Shown piece after piece: positions 31,569 to 42,668 of a DNA stretch of 64,000 nucleotides. Position 1 is the stretch's first letter, and every line of letters begins with the position of its first letter. The DNA lies in contig OZ022596.1 of the NCBI GenBank assembly GCA_963669155.1, positions 1,012,983-1,076,982 of the forward strand, given 5' to 3'. The notes beneath the pieces are model-generated. The model was not told where the DNA came from, ran no database searches, and saw only the letters and a program-made list of their open reading frames with translations. The DNA comes from Arbacia lixula. Its lineage: Eukaryota > Echinodermata > Echinoidea > Arbacioida > Arbaciidae. The position numbers were made by a program, and so were the translations under genes.

Positions 31569-32205
31569 ATGGCAACCAATCTAAGCCAGTCATCGCCAGT
31601 AGACTCGACAGGAAATGTAGCAGAAAATTTTAAACATGTTGCTAGTGGTCTGTCGAAAAAAGATGAAAAACACAGACATCCATGCTTCTGCATGTCACAG
31701 GAGAAAAAGCTCTTGACATATACAATACATTCACATTTGCCGTGCCTGGTGATGAGATATGAGACTTGAGAAAGTGATGGAAAAATTTGAGAGCTATTGT
31801 ATGCCAAAACGAAATGTGACGTATGAGAGGCACACATTTCTCTCAAGGTCACAAGAGGTCAGTGAGAATATTGATCATTACGCAACAGAATTGCGCAATC
31901 GCGCACAGTCGTATGAGTCCGGAGAGTTGACTAACAGTCTGATACGGGATAGAATTATCTGTGGTATTTTGGACAATAGTGTTCGTGAAAGTTTGCTGAG
32001 GCAGGATGATTTGCCGCTAGAGAAGGCGTTGCAGCTTTGTCGTACTGCTGAAACCACTCGAACTCAGGCCCACGAGCTGAGTTCCACCAGTGACAGAGTC
32101 CGAGTTGATGCTCTAGGGAGCAAGAAACAATCGTTCAAGTCAGCATTACACAAAGATCCAAAACAACAAAGTCAGAAATCAAAATATGCTTGTGGTAGAT
32201 GCTGA
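31569..32205 (+). pseudogene. Gypsy-like gag, frameshifted, in palindrome loop
   Basis: Frame 31569-31769 starts MATNLSQSSPVDSTGNVAEN and includes VASGLSKKDEK. Frame 31759-32205 reads KFESYCMPKRNVTYERHTF, then DHYATELRNRAQ, LIRDRIICGI and LEKALQLCRTAETT. This is the capsid pattern of invertebrate Ty3/gypsy elements. The two parts are in different frames, with material lost between ENFK and VASGL. It ends at KYACGRC, the start of a zinc knuckle, followed by a stop. Confidence 0.75.
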
Positions 32206-32342
32206 TATAGACACAGTAGAAATGCATGTGTGGCATAAGGTCTGTTTCTGCAAGAAATGCGATAGAGAATCATTTTGCAAAGTGTTATCAGTTGGTGTTG
32301 GTTGGTGTTGGTGATTCTTCTGATGAATAGACGGTCAATCCT

Positions 32343-32500
32343 GTGGTGAATGAAAGGCCAATGGATTTTAAGTTATATACTGATGCTCATACCAACCTCC
32401 TTCCAGACTCAGTGTATCAGACGTTAAAACCCAAACCAAAGCTACATTTAGCTAAAGTGAAGTTGACAGGCTACAGTAGCCTGAAGGGTCATTTTTTGTT
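32343..32500 (+). pseudogene. Gypsy-like protease fragment
   Basis: The frame reads VNERPMDFKLYTDAHTNLLP, then SVYQTLKPKPKLH and VKLTGYSS. In the family the active-site triad is D-T/S-G; here 'YTDAH' shows it is destroyed. The similarity stops near 32495, so reverse transcriptase and integrase are absent. Confidence 0.65.
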
Positions 32501-32585
32501 TTATTTAGTCTATTTCTCTCCACTGCTGAAGGAAGGCCTCCCAATCATTTTTCCATTTTCATCTATCTATTTTCTGCCGTTGGTT
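32501..32585. other. Loop/right-arm junction segment
   Basis: About 90 bp with 'CCACTGCTGAAGGAAGGCCT' joins the truncated protease to the inverted LTR. It belongs neither to the gypsy element nor to either arm. Confidence 0.5.
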
Positions 32586-32700
32586 CAGATAGGATGACTC
32601 GAACAAGGCTTCTACTTTGCAGTAACTTTATTGCAGCAGACTATACGTTTGTGTGTTGACGCTAGTTGCCATCTTGAGAAGTGATAGTCTTGTCTCAACA
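32586..32700 (-). mobile_element. Short LTR (right arm, inverted)
   Basis: It matches 31094-31211 with a few substitutions. The last five or so bases of the LTR and the primer-binding site are missing, so the arm's inner boundary falls inside the LTR end. Confidence 0.65.
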
Positions 32701-32828
32701 CTTACTATTATTACAATAAAAATAATAATGATAGGAATATGGAATATTGAAAAACGGAACAACAAAGATGATTAGGCTAATGATAATTTAAAAAAAATGA
32801 AAGTGAATATTTCAACAAAACATAAAAG

Positions 32829-33170
32829 GTTAAGCGATGGTTTGCCAGGAGTTCAGGTGTCGTGACTTTGGGCTTGAGCAATTAAGCTCAACACCCTTAC
32901 CGACTACCATTAGTTCCCTTCTGGTATGGCGACCGGCCCATTCGCGTATCCCTTCCTACCTCCTAAAAACTGTAGCCTATAAAAACTATAGACTCTAACT
33001 CTTTAGGGGAGGAAACAAGGGCGATCCCAATGCCTTTGCCGGGCCATCCGACAATCCTTGTACCTTGGCTTTTACACCTTGGAGTTAGCGGGTTTCGAAC
33101 CCGTGCTCGCTAGCACGAGTGTGAGGTAGTCCCGGCGCTTACCCTACCACTAGGCTATAAGACGTCGGTG
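32829..33170 (-). mobile_element. tRNA-derived SINE (right arm)
   Basis: Near-identical inverse of 30626-30962, with the same A- and B-box-like motifs and body. Confidence 0.6.
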
Positions 33171-33238
33171 GTTTTGCTTGGTGATTTTAGCGTATAGACT
33201 ATTAGTTTCAAATCAACGAGAGAAAAAGCAAAAGAGCA

Positions 33239-33310
33239 TCCATGTCAGGGAATCGAACTCACGACCTTCAGGTTATCAGTCTGACGCTCTACCAACTGAG
33301 CCAACAGACC
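33239..33310 (-). pseudogene. tRNA-Ile(GAT)-like sequence (right arm)
   Basis: The 5' two-thirds are as in 30479-30550. The 5' acceptor strand is GGTCTGT and the T-loop region is TTCGATTCCC, but the 3' acceptor still fails to pair. Confidence 0.6.
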
Positions 33311-33312
33311 GA

Positions 33313-35985
33313 TTGCTGATGTTGTTATCTTTTCAAAGAGTATTAAACATATATCCTTGCATATTGTCAACAAGTTTCTATCTACTACTGAGGTATATTT
33401 CTTTTTGATATAATGAAATGTGCAATTTATGAAAAAAATCACATGGGGGGGGGGGGGAATTTGTTGCCCAAGTGTATCCTGAAAGTTACCCGAGAGCCCT
33501 CTAGATCTGATACAATCTTGTTGTAACATGAACTATGATATTACATTTTATATGCTGTGAGATAATTGGCTATTGAAATGTTACTACTTTTCCATGGCGC
33601 TTACTTTCTCTCCGTCTCTCTCTCCCAACCTCCTCTCTCTCCACCTCTCTCCTTCCATCCTCTCTTTCTCTCTCTCTACCCCCTCCCCCCCCCCCCCACC
33701 TCTCTTTCTCTAAAGTCATCTTCGTTGTTCTTTTCTCTTCCGATGCAAGCATTCTTTCATGTAGAGTACCGAAGTGGTGTCGTCATATGAACACGTTGTC
33801 AAGACAAAGTGGCTCTAAACAAACTCTCTCCACAGAGAGGTTTACCTGTCCCATATTGCATATTGGGCTAGTGTCCTGCATTCTCAATTACATTCCCCGT
33901 TGTAATCAATGCTGCTTGTTCTGCCCGTATTGTTTAGAGCCATTTGTCTTGAAAATAATGCTCAAATGGCGTCATTCTTCGGTACTCTATTTTCAGGTAA
34001 GCAGGCGTACACGGTTGCTTATTTTCCCAACAAATATATCTTTTTATTCTTGAATGCATGAACATTTTCAAATTCATGAAATATATCAATACGGTCATGA
34101 TGACACTGATCCATGTATAATCATGTAAATGCTAATTGTTTCGATGAAGGAACCCTCAAATATCTGTATTGTGGATGCAGAGAATTGGCCTAGTCAAAAC
34201 TCAATTCAATTTATAGTGATGCAACACCTTGGCAAATGTCGACAAAAACTCTCAATATAAAAAATGTCATGTTGTTTTGCTGGCTGAGTCTCCTCCTCCC
34301 CCCCCCCCCACAAAAAAAAATACAACTAAAATCAGAGTAAGAAAGTAAGATAATTTATTTCAAAATAAAATGTATAAATGAAAATGTGGGATATTAGGTG
34401 GGATATGTAACAAACATATGTATTTCTTTTTTATTTTAAAAACTAAAAATTACAACACATAAATATCCTTTTATAATGCTGTCTTTTTTAAACCCTTAGA
34501 AATATGAATAAAAAAAAATAAAAAAAATAAGTACATTTATACTAGGATCCCTCATGCCAACTTCTACGATCCTTCCCTGCGTCGTCCTTGCGTCCGACGC
34601 AAGGAGTTTCTGCGAAACCCGACGCAGACCACAAGCAGAGAGAAGCATATATGTTTATGTGGAGGAACATCTCGGGAGAAATCAAGAAAAACCGAGCTGT
34701 ACACTCTAAAATGCAAAGAAGCTAAGCCATTTGAATCACCAATTACATAGTTTACACATGCCAACACTCATTTTGATAACATGAATATATAGATATACAA
34801 TGTACATGGTGGGTAGCTTATATTGTTGGAGATTCACATGTAATAGAATATCCTTTTGAGAGAGAGAAATAGTTTGTTTAAGCATTGCTTTCCTCAATTA
34901 AATACAACCATTATTATTCTGCTTCTTATAGAGAATGAATTCCATGTCTCGTTCTTGCATCAAGACTGTGCACTTCACATGCTATTACTTGCAAAACGGG
35001 CGTGTGTGTGACGGGGACTTGTGTCCAAGAATGATCCATGCCGCCGGTCTCTTACACTAATACATCATGGGACGACTTTTTCTTTTATGTGCAGTATTGA
35101 GAATTCAACGTGCTTCACATAATCCTTTAATCCTAATACTCACGGTTGTGCATTATCCCCCCTCCCTCCTTCACTTTGTTGTCGGTTCTTCCGAGCACCT
35201 CAATATTTCAAAACGAAATTTCATGATTTTTTCCTGATCCTTTCCGCACATTTTGATACCAAATTTATGACGATCGGACCTACTGTGCGGATATCAGATT
35301 ACGTTTACCAAACACATGTCACTAAAATTTCGCTATTTTTTTATATGGCTGAGCATAACCATATGGACAAAATCATGCAGGAGATTTCCCATTTTATGTA
35401 AATACTTTTCTAATAGGTATAAGTGTTTCAAGTAGTGTAAATATCTAAAACACACACAAACCCACATACACACACACTTACACCTAAATCGCAAAATACG
35501 CTTGACGAAAGACAATGTAATACGTGAGAAATAATTACCACAACCTATCCCTTTTTCAGGAATTTAGGGATTTCTAAAAAACATTTGTACCAGAAAGTGA
35601 CATTCCTGAGGCTTTATCTAGTGATTTCTTGCATAAATGAGCATACATTATTGAATAATAAAAAAATAAAGGGACGTTCGTAAATTTAGCTAAACAACTT
35701 TGTAGAATACATAATTCTTGACCCTTATCAAAAAAAAGTTTGAGGGAATCGGGCGGCCCATGGCCATAATGTCCCCCCCCCCCCCCTCCCACCACCACCA
35801 CCACCTTAACAGCATGCTTTGAAATACCTCGGTAGTATTACGGTTAAGAGAGGTGGTATCATTCTTTGTTCAAAGGTATTCATGTATGCAATCCAACTTT
35901 TCGTTAAATAATTCAACGACCATGATTTGCCTTGAGGTCTGTCCAAGCTATCTTGATAGTTAATATGACCACGTTTTCACCAGAC
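33313..35985. other. Right-arm sequence without a gene
   Basis: It mirrors 27261-30478. It holds homopolymer tracts (G at about 33446, C at about 33680, 34301 and 35774), a CT-rich tract (33605-33710), and one unit of the sequence that is duplicated on the left. Confidence 0.5.
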
Positions 35986-36411
35986 GTTTGCTTGATATAC
36001 TCTCTCTCTCTCTCTCTGGGTGCTTTGACGTAGGCGATCATCGAGTGCCACACAGTTCTCTGTACTGAGCTCTTTGTATCAATTGAATATCATGGTAAAC
36101 CAGTCATTCAGGATATCCTTCTTCCCATGCCCCATAACCCTGGTTCTTTTTCATCAATTCAAACTCTTTCAAGTTAACGTACAAAATCTCAACCTTCAGA
36201 TTATTTGTGTGACATAATACATACACCTATGACTTGAGTCATATGTCACAAGTTAGGTAAATACTCGTTGTAGGCATATCTGAATAAGATCCGCTATTAC
36301 GGTGAACATGTCTACACTGACTGTCCAATGGGTGGAGACAAAATACCTTTTGTTCCCCTGCATCAGTTATAAACTAATGCTCAATACCCCAAAGGAGCTG
36401 CAGTCCGCGGG

Positions 36412-36800
36412 TTCAATTCAATTCATTACAATTTGTATTCGTTTAACAAACAAGAATAAACAACTTCCATGAACAATGAATATAAGGCATCACCAGAAAG
36501 CCGATGGCTTGTAAGGTGTAATAACCTTTAACATGTGTTTCAAAGCACATAAGTATAAAATTCATTATTTAAATGGCATACAGTAAGATGAACCCGAGTA
36601 CACAAATTACATACAAATACATACTTTAAAAAAATACATCAAAGAAAGACCAATACAAGCAAATACAAACGAAGCAAAAAAAAAAGAACAAAGACAAAAC
36701 AAAAACAAGCGAATGTTTAACAGCTAAGACGGTAATCAACAGAGTAAACAGTCTGTAATATGAAAATGTCGAAGTATAATGCGGCTATGTATACCTCCAT
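36412..36800 (-). repeat. Probable LINE 3' end
   Basis: On minus the sequence runs through 'GGTGATGCCTTATATTCATT' to an AT-rich end and a tail of ATTGAATTGAA repeats at 36412-36425, a style of simple-repeat LINE tail. No coding part was recognised. Confidence 0.45.
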
Positions 36801-37099
36801 ATGTGTATCCCCCTCCACACGCCCCGAAGGCAACTCGAATTACAACAAAATATGTGACTACGCACCACCCAAGCAAGGTCGAAAAACTTCCGCGTGGTCT
36901 ATCATTTCAGTAGTACGTGTGACTTAATGCCTTTGCTGCGGAGGAAAATTACCTTGCGACCTGCTAAAGTTATATGCACGATCAAGCTACTTGCTCTTGG
37001 GTGCGTCGCAGTATCACAACTGTCCACATTCCTGACTTTTCACCATAAAGAGCGTGAGGCTCTACAATAAATTTAAATAAAAATAAACTGAATTAAGTA

Positions 37100-38590
37100 T
37101 ATGTGTTAACTAGAGCAAATCGACTGCCGCGCAGTCGATAAATATGCCTCCGCCTCTATGCTAACTCTATTTAGATTTATTCTCAGAAAACCTGTTTGGA
37201 TGGCAATGAACCATTTAATTCCTATGTGAAATGAAAATATCATATTCTGTTTTTCCACGTTTGGCAATGATCATTAATCTTTGACTTCCAATCTAATCAG
37301 TCCGTCTAAAGCCATCCTTATATCAAGTTTGTTTAAAATTAGCCAATCTGGGGGTAAAGTTCATTCACCTTTGACCTTTCAGAAATTTTACACACACTTT
37401 CACCAGTCTACCTCCATGAAGTGATACATCTCTATACCATGTTTGGTTCACATTGAACCATTAGTTTTGCATTCAATGTGAAAAATGTTAAATTTGGCTA
37501 AATTTTTAGCCAATTTTGGCATAGTTCATTGACCTTTGACCTCTGACCTTTGCAAATTTTCATCAAAAATATCATCAGTCTACCCCCACGTAGTGATCCA
37601 TCTTTGCACCATGTTTGGTTGGTATCGCACAATTGGATCTAGATTTATTTTGAAAAATATTAGTTTGGGGCAATTTTTTAGCTATTTTTGGCAAAGTTCA
37701 TTGACCTTTGACCTTACAGGAATTTTACCCCAACTTTCATCGATCTACCTCCATGAAGTGATACATCTCTGTACCATGTTTGGTTAGAATTACACCATTG
37801 GATTTGGGTTTATTGTGAAAAATATAAATTTGGGGCCAATTTTTAGCAAATTGTTGCAAAGTTCATTGATCTTTGACCTCTGGCCTTCCAGGAATTTCAC
37901 CAAAAATGTCACCAGTCTATTCCCAAGTAGTGATCCATCTCAATACCACGTTTCATGAGAATTGCATTTTTGGATTTAGTTTTATGGTGAAGAATATGAA
38001 GTCTTGGGCAGTTTTTAGCCAATTTTGGCGAAGTTCATTGACCTTTGACCTCTGAACTTTCACAAGTTTTATCACAAATGTCACCAGTCTATTCCTAAGT
38101 AGTGATCTATCTTTGTAATATGTTTCATGAGAATTGCATCCTTGGATTTGGATTTATTGTGAAAACTTGAAGCTTTGAGCAGTTTTTAGCTAATTTTGGC
38201 AAAGTTCATTGACCTTTGACCTCTGAACTTTCAGGAAATTTATAAAAAAATGTCACCAGTCTATTCCCAAGTAGTGATCCATCTTTGTACCATGTTTCAT
38301 GAGAATTGGATCCTTGGATTTGGCTTTATTGTGAAAAAGGTCAATTTGGGGCAATTTTTCATAAATTTCATTGACCTTTGACCTTTGACCTCAATCAGAA
38401 TTGACCCCTATTTTACACACTTGATTGGTTTTATGCAATACACACATGTACCAAGTTTGAAGCAAATCTGGTTAACGGTTCTCAAGATATTGCCTAAACG
38501 GATTCGGGACGGACGTACGGACGGACGGACGGACGGACGGACAACCCGAAAACATAATGCCTCCGGCCACTTCGTGGCGGAGGCATAAAA
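37100..38590 (+). mobile_element. Satellite-carrying element with GGAC tract and terminal hairpin
   Basis: It starts near 'ACTAGAGCAAATCGACTGCC' (37111) with TATGCCTCCGCC. Six to seven units of about 165-170 bp follow (37330-38400), each marked by 'TTCATTGACCTTTGACC' and 'AGTGATCCATCTTTGTACCA'. Then come (GGAC)n at 38507-38541 and the hairpin TGCCTCCGGCC/GGCGGAGGCA (38558-38585). The 'GCCTCCGCC' motif at the start and the hairpin at the end act as opposed termini. No protein is encoded. Confidence 0.7.
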
Positions 38591-38929
38591 ACACCAAGAA
38601 GCTCGCTCTTTATGATGAAACACAAATGTGGCATAGAACACGAAACGCAGGATAGAGAATATAGCATCGAAGTGGTGACGCCACATGAGCATGTTGTCAA
38701 GACAATCGGCTCAAACTCACCTGCTCACTACAGTGAGAGACTTAGCGGTCCGATATTGTCTATTGGTTGATAATGATGTGCAAGTTTCGGCATGTAAACA
38801 ATTAAGATTGGCGGTTATTTCTGACCAGTCAATCCTAAAGCTCGCAGCTTAATCAAGAGAGAGATGTGTCGCTGATATTTATATAGGACATGTGTGGAGT
38901 TACCCCGATGTTCCTCTGTGGGAAAGTCC

Positions 38930-39350
38930 TCCCTTCAATAACCTCTCCTTAAGGAGAGATGTAGCGTTGATTAGTTGAGCTACCTCTGCGCGTTCTCTTC
39001 AAATCGTGCCAAAGCCCATCCGTTAATTCATCGTGACCTTTATTTTAGGGAAGATTTAGAGTTGATTTGTGGCGCTAGCTAAGCGGGCTCTATCTTTCTC
39101 TCCCTTACCATTTGGTCAAGTTTCTCAAAAGTCCATCCTATAATGGTATCTCTGGTAGAAGAGATTTCTTGTTCATTTGTCAAGCTGGCTGCGCGGATTA
39201 ATTATCTCCCTCACTCATCCTTCGTTAATTCGTGCCAAAGTCCATCCTACATTCTATAGTGACCACTCCTTTAGGAAGATTCAGCATAACGTTCATTTGT
39301 TGAGCTCTGCGAGTTTTCGACAATCTCCCTCACTCATTCTACTTTAATTC
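38930..39350. repeat. Minisatellite (right arm)
   Basis: Mirror of 26880-27260, with the same three and a half units in inverse. Confidence 0.75.
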
Positions 39351-39368
39351 GGCCTGCTTTGGCGCTTC

Positions 39369-40198
39369 CTACAGTAGCGTCCCCGCCGGCGACGGAAGGA
39401 CAGGTTTCTCTAACTGGAACGTGCGGCAGCTCTGCAGTGTCAGCTTGTCCATAAAGCCGTAGATGCTCTCCTTCTACTCGTCACTGTGCTTCGCAAAGTG
39501 GGGACCTCTGCAACACTTGACGTCAAGGTCGCTCCCCAGATAGATGCTTGCGCCAATGCTCGACCAACTCGTCGTTTTCCATGGCCCTGGCGATCCGGTC
39601 ATTGCGAGAGAAGAGGTTCAGGCGGGCGCCTGAAGATCTCATTCACCTGAAGGACAATGCAGAACAATAGGACCGTTGATAAACTCCGTTTCTTTGGAAA
39701 TTCTTATGGAATTCTCACTTTCCTTCATACATTATTGAATCATGACGTATTCTCCAAGATCCAAATTACTGCTCACTTATGCCTTGTAATAAATAATATT
39801 CCAAAATGTTATAAATATATGGCTTATTGGAGACCGAGTCTCTGCGAGACTAGACGGTTCTCCGAGGAGTCATGCTGAATTGAAATGTGTTTGATTGTAA
39901 GAGTACTTTTTTAAAGTCTCGTGGTTATTCTCGGTAACTTATCTGTGATGTCCCCGCAATATTTCCACCAATGAGACAAACATTTACCCTTACATTACCA
40001 GGCCCTGACAACCCCTTTGGCTTACTACACATCTTCACGCCAATGTTTACGAGAGAGTTCACCCTTCAAGCTCACCTTGACGATGCTATCCATGGTGTAC
40101 TTGTTGTTCAGCCCAAAGTAGGTCTCTGCATTCCTCTTGGTGACAAACTGGTGGAGGAGTTGTTGGCGGCCTGCGAGTAGATACCCTCGTGGCTATCC
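39369..40198 (-). pseudogene. TMEM53/DUF829-like hydrolase fragment, two exons (right arm)
   Basis: Exon A is 40198-40076 and exon B 39646-39369 on minus, with the same splice borders as the left copy. Exon A reads QFVTKRNAETYFGLNNKY. In exon B about 20 bp after VNEIF are lost (CACTTGCCGCCCGGTCAAG in the left copy), which shifts the frame. The TAG seen at 26736-26738 is also present, followed by a readable ESIYGFMDKLTLQSC. A 69-codon frame at 39971-40180 on plus is antisense to exon A and its intron and is not a gene. Confidence 0.55.
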
Positions 40199-40214
40199 CT
40201 GGAGAAAACACAAT

Positions 40215-40365
40215 TGTACTAATGAATTTCAGCATTCAGTGAAAACTTGCGCATGATATAAGAAGGTACATCGTATTTAACAGTCGAACAGGGTAAAGAA
40301 CGTTTATTTAAATACAAGCACTCCAAGATATGTTACCACAGAACACAACGATGCGGTATCGCACC
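40215..40365 (-). repeat. LINE 'W' fragment, duplicated
   Basis: The stretch 'ACTAATGAATTTCAGCATTC', then 'GTATTTAACAGTCGAACAGG' and 'CCACAGAACAC' repeats at 41340-41395 plus 42124-42205, where a MITE splits it. Confidence 0.6.
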
Positions 40366-41131
40366 GACGCAAGGGCGGAAATCGCTCCTCGAAGATGAGG
40401 GAGACATGTTTTTCCTCAAGAGGGTAACCGCTGAGCGAGGGGAAGGGGTGGTGGGGGGTAGGGATGATGTTTTTCCATATTTTTTTTTTAATCCCGCCCA
40501 GTCTCTGAAAGTGATGTCATAGGGGGGGGGGGTGATTTTTTTTCTCTGAAAGTGCTATCAGTTAGGGGGGGAGCAGCCATGATTTCCCCTCTGGCTCTGC
40601 ACAACTTTAAAAGTACGCGCCTGTACACGGCAAAATATAGGGGGGGCATTTGATAGAAATAAACAAATTTTAAACAAAACAAGCGAAGGATACGGAAATG
40701 GGAGGGGGGCACCCCCCTAAAAAAACCATTATGTACTATAAATAGATCTATAAAAACAAACAAATATATGAATTACATTAAACATAACTAGAGGGGTTAA
40801 ATCTACCCCCCCCCCCCCCCTCCAAAAAAATGGGTCACATCTTGACCACCAGCACATCGAATCTAGAGCAATTTAAAAAAATGATAGCATTGAAACATGC
40901 ATTACATCAACACATGAATCAACGTAGGAAAAGATAAATGAATAGTAACTGATCGGCAATAGCGACGATTAATAAAAATCGACACAACATGGGTATTGCA
41001 GAGATGTAAGTATAAACAATGAACATGATGAAGAAAAGGGTTTACCCGTAAAAGCTTGATATATTGGGTACATCCGTGTAACATAATATAAAGATGAAAT
41101 AGTTCCAGCGGGGGGGCTAAAGCTGTTAACT
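40366..41131. other. G/C-tract-rich sequence, no gene
   Basis: Repeated G-tracts (40520, 40566, 40645, 40704) and a C-tract (40806-40820). A 91-codon minus frame (40763-40488) is made of translated homopolymers. Confidence 0.45.
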
Positions 41132-41410
41132 TATTTTATTCCATGTTGCCCCAGGTAAGGAGTACTTAAAGAGGAGGAATGCTGTAAGTTGATTTTTAAA
41201 AGAGTTACTGAAGTGAGCATTCTGTATGCGCGTTGGTAATGAATTCCATGTTACTGGACCTAAACAACGGACTGATTTGGAAAGAGTATTTGTATTGACT
41301 TTCCACTTTTGGAATTTAAGAGACTGACGGGAATTGTACTAATGAATTTCAGGATTCAATGAAAACATGTGCATGAGATAAGAAGGTAGAGAGTTTGAAA
41401 AGTATTTGCG
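41132..41410 (-). mobile_element. LINE 'W', RT C-terminus
   Basis: On minus: LPSYLMHMFSLNPEIH, stop, YNSRQSLKFQKWKVNT, then VRCLGPVTWNSLPTRIQ and SFKNQLTAFLLFKYS, ending at a stop near 41134. 'LG..WNSLP' followed by 'SFK..L...L' is the classic end of CR1-like RT proteins. Confidence 0.7.
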
Positions 41411-41416
41411 CATTAA

Positions 41417-41607
41417 CCCATTCATGTATTGCATTTATTTCCACAATCAATTTTAGTGTAAGAGCCAGCAATGACCCTTGGCCTACCTGGCATACTTTAT
41501 GCCTTATGCACAGCACAGAGCTACAGCTAGCCACAACATGTATAAAACACATGCTAGCGTGTGGTCACACATGCCTACACACAGAATGGGTCTAGGGACT
41601 GGCTGAG

Positions 41608-41645
<38 letters not shown>

Positions 41646-42119
41646 TATATGCAGAGAGCTATGTCACATGCACAGGCCATGCAAGGCATGCATGCACTAG
41701 CTACACACAGCTGTGACTTGATTGGCTGAGAGCTGATGTCCCATACACACACACACACAAGGCATACTTTACACAGATAAGCATGTTACACATAGCTTAT
41801 GCACATACACACAACCTTTACACAGTCAACTCATCTAATTATATATGCGCGCGTGTGCGCGCCCTGGCCCAGAAAACCTGACCTTGTTTGCACTGTTGCT
41901 GTGCAAAACAGGCTCACTCACTGACAGTAAAGTGAATTGTCCAATTAGAGCCCTTGTAAAAATCATAACTGATGGCATGATTTTTTTGGTGAGCTAGCAA
42001 GCTGCTCTATGATTGGTTGGATTATTCTACCTCTGTAGGGAAAGTCCCAGGTCAACAGACTTTCTAGTTTTTGAGTTATGGCTTAGTGACACATATTGTG
42101 TCGCTCTGGCGTCAGTGGG
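41417..42119. mobile_element. piggyBac-like MITE with CA repeats, inside LINE W
   Basis: TTAA at 41413-41416 and 42120-42123 flank termini CCCATTCATG and CAGTGGG. A CCC/GGG end next to TTAA is the piggyBac style, although the inverted match is short. Inside are (CA)n runs (41611-41641, 41745-41758) and the palindrome GACACATATTGTGTC near the right end. It splits LINE W. Confidence 0.6.
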
Positions 42120-42123
42120 TTAA

Positions 42124-42455
42124 ACAGTCAACTTGCATCGTATTTAACGGTCGAACAGGGGTAAAGAAGGTTACAAGCACTTCAAGATATAGAACCACAG
42201 AACATTGCTTAATTTTAAGGTTGTTGATGTATAAGGGAGCATCATTGTAACATGTATTTAGGCTTGGCCTATGTCTGAAAACAACAAATTGAGTTTTTAC
42301 AATGTTTAGGGTGAATCTATTGCACAAAAGCCAATTATGAACATGCATTAAACATGTTAAATGAACATTCTCTTTATTGATCAAAATGACAAGGCTTTCT
42401 TCAGAGGCAACTAAAGCAGTGTTGTCTGCAAAATGAACGTAGTCAAATAAACTGT
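42124..42455 (-). mobile_element. LINE 'W', RT palm/thumb part
   Basis: On minus: FADNTALVASEES (a mutated YADD box), then HNWLLCNRFTLNIVKTQFVV and PPLYINN-like sequence (APLYINNLKIKQCSVVLYL). This is the segment directly after the RT catalytic site. It runs into the MITE at 42123 and continues in degraded form at 41410. Confidence 0.7.
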
Positions 42456-42461
42456 GCTCCT

Positions 42462-42668
42462 ACAAGGAAAAAGAACGAATTCATGAGGAATAAGAAAAAG
42501 CTGAAAGAAAGCGGGGTTTCCTTCCAGGAGGACCTCACGACGACGACACTGAGCTGCTCCTGACGACGAGTCACTACGACAAGGTGTCGGCTGCCTGGAC
42601 CATTGACGGCCGCGTCTTCGCCGCTTTACCGACAGTCGACGGAAAAACAACTGAAGAGGATTTTTAAT
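42462..42668 (+). mobile_element. LINE ORF1 C-terminal fragment, head-to-head with LINE W
   Basis: On plus: KNEFMRNKKKLKESGVSF, then after a frameshift ELLLTTSHYDKVSAAW and TIDGRVFAALPT, ending DF and a stop. 'R..LRNARKLK......EDLT' followed by 'VWT-DGRV-A' is the pattern of ORF1 proteins of CR1/L2-like LINEs. Its strand is opposite to LINE W, starting about 10 bp away. Confidence 0.55.

Larger units (their letters stand above)
35990..38935. mobile_element. 2.95-kb insertion present only in the right arm
   Basis: The left arm reads continuously from the minisatellite ('CTCTCCTTAAGGAG') into 'GCGTCTGGTGAAAACG'. Here the two parts are separated, the first ending at 38935-38960 and the second starting at 35988. 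The inserted block contains a CT run (36000-36017), a probable LINE 3' end, a satellite-bearing element (37100-38590) and a MITE-like piece (38600-38930). Confidence 0.7.

Noticed and set aside
31094..32700. Complete gypsy retrotransposon bounded by two LTRs
   Set aside because: The LTRs are inverted relative to each other and share the same outer flank. RT, RNase H and integrase are absent.
37330..38400. CRISPR-like array (regularly spaced repeats)
   Set aside because: Units of about 170 bp are full-length tandem repeats without unique spacers, in a eukaryotic transposon.
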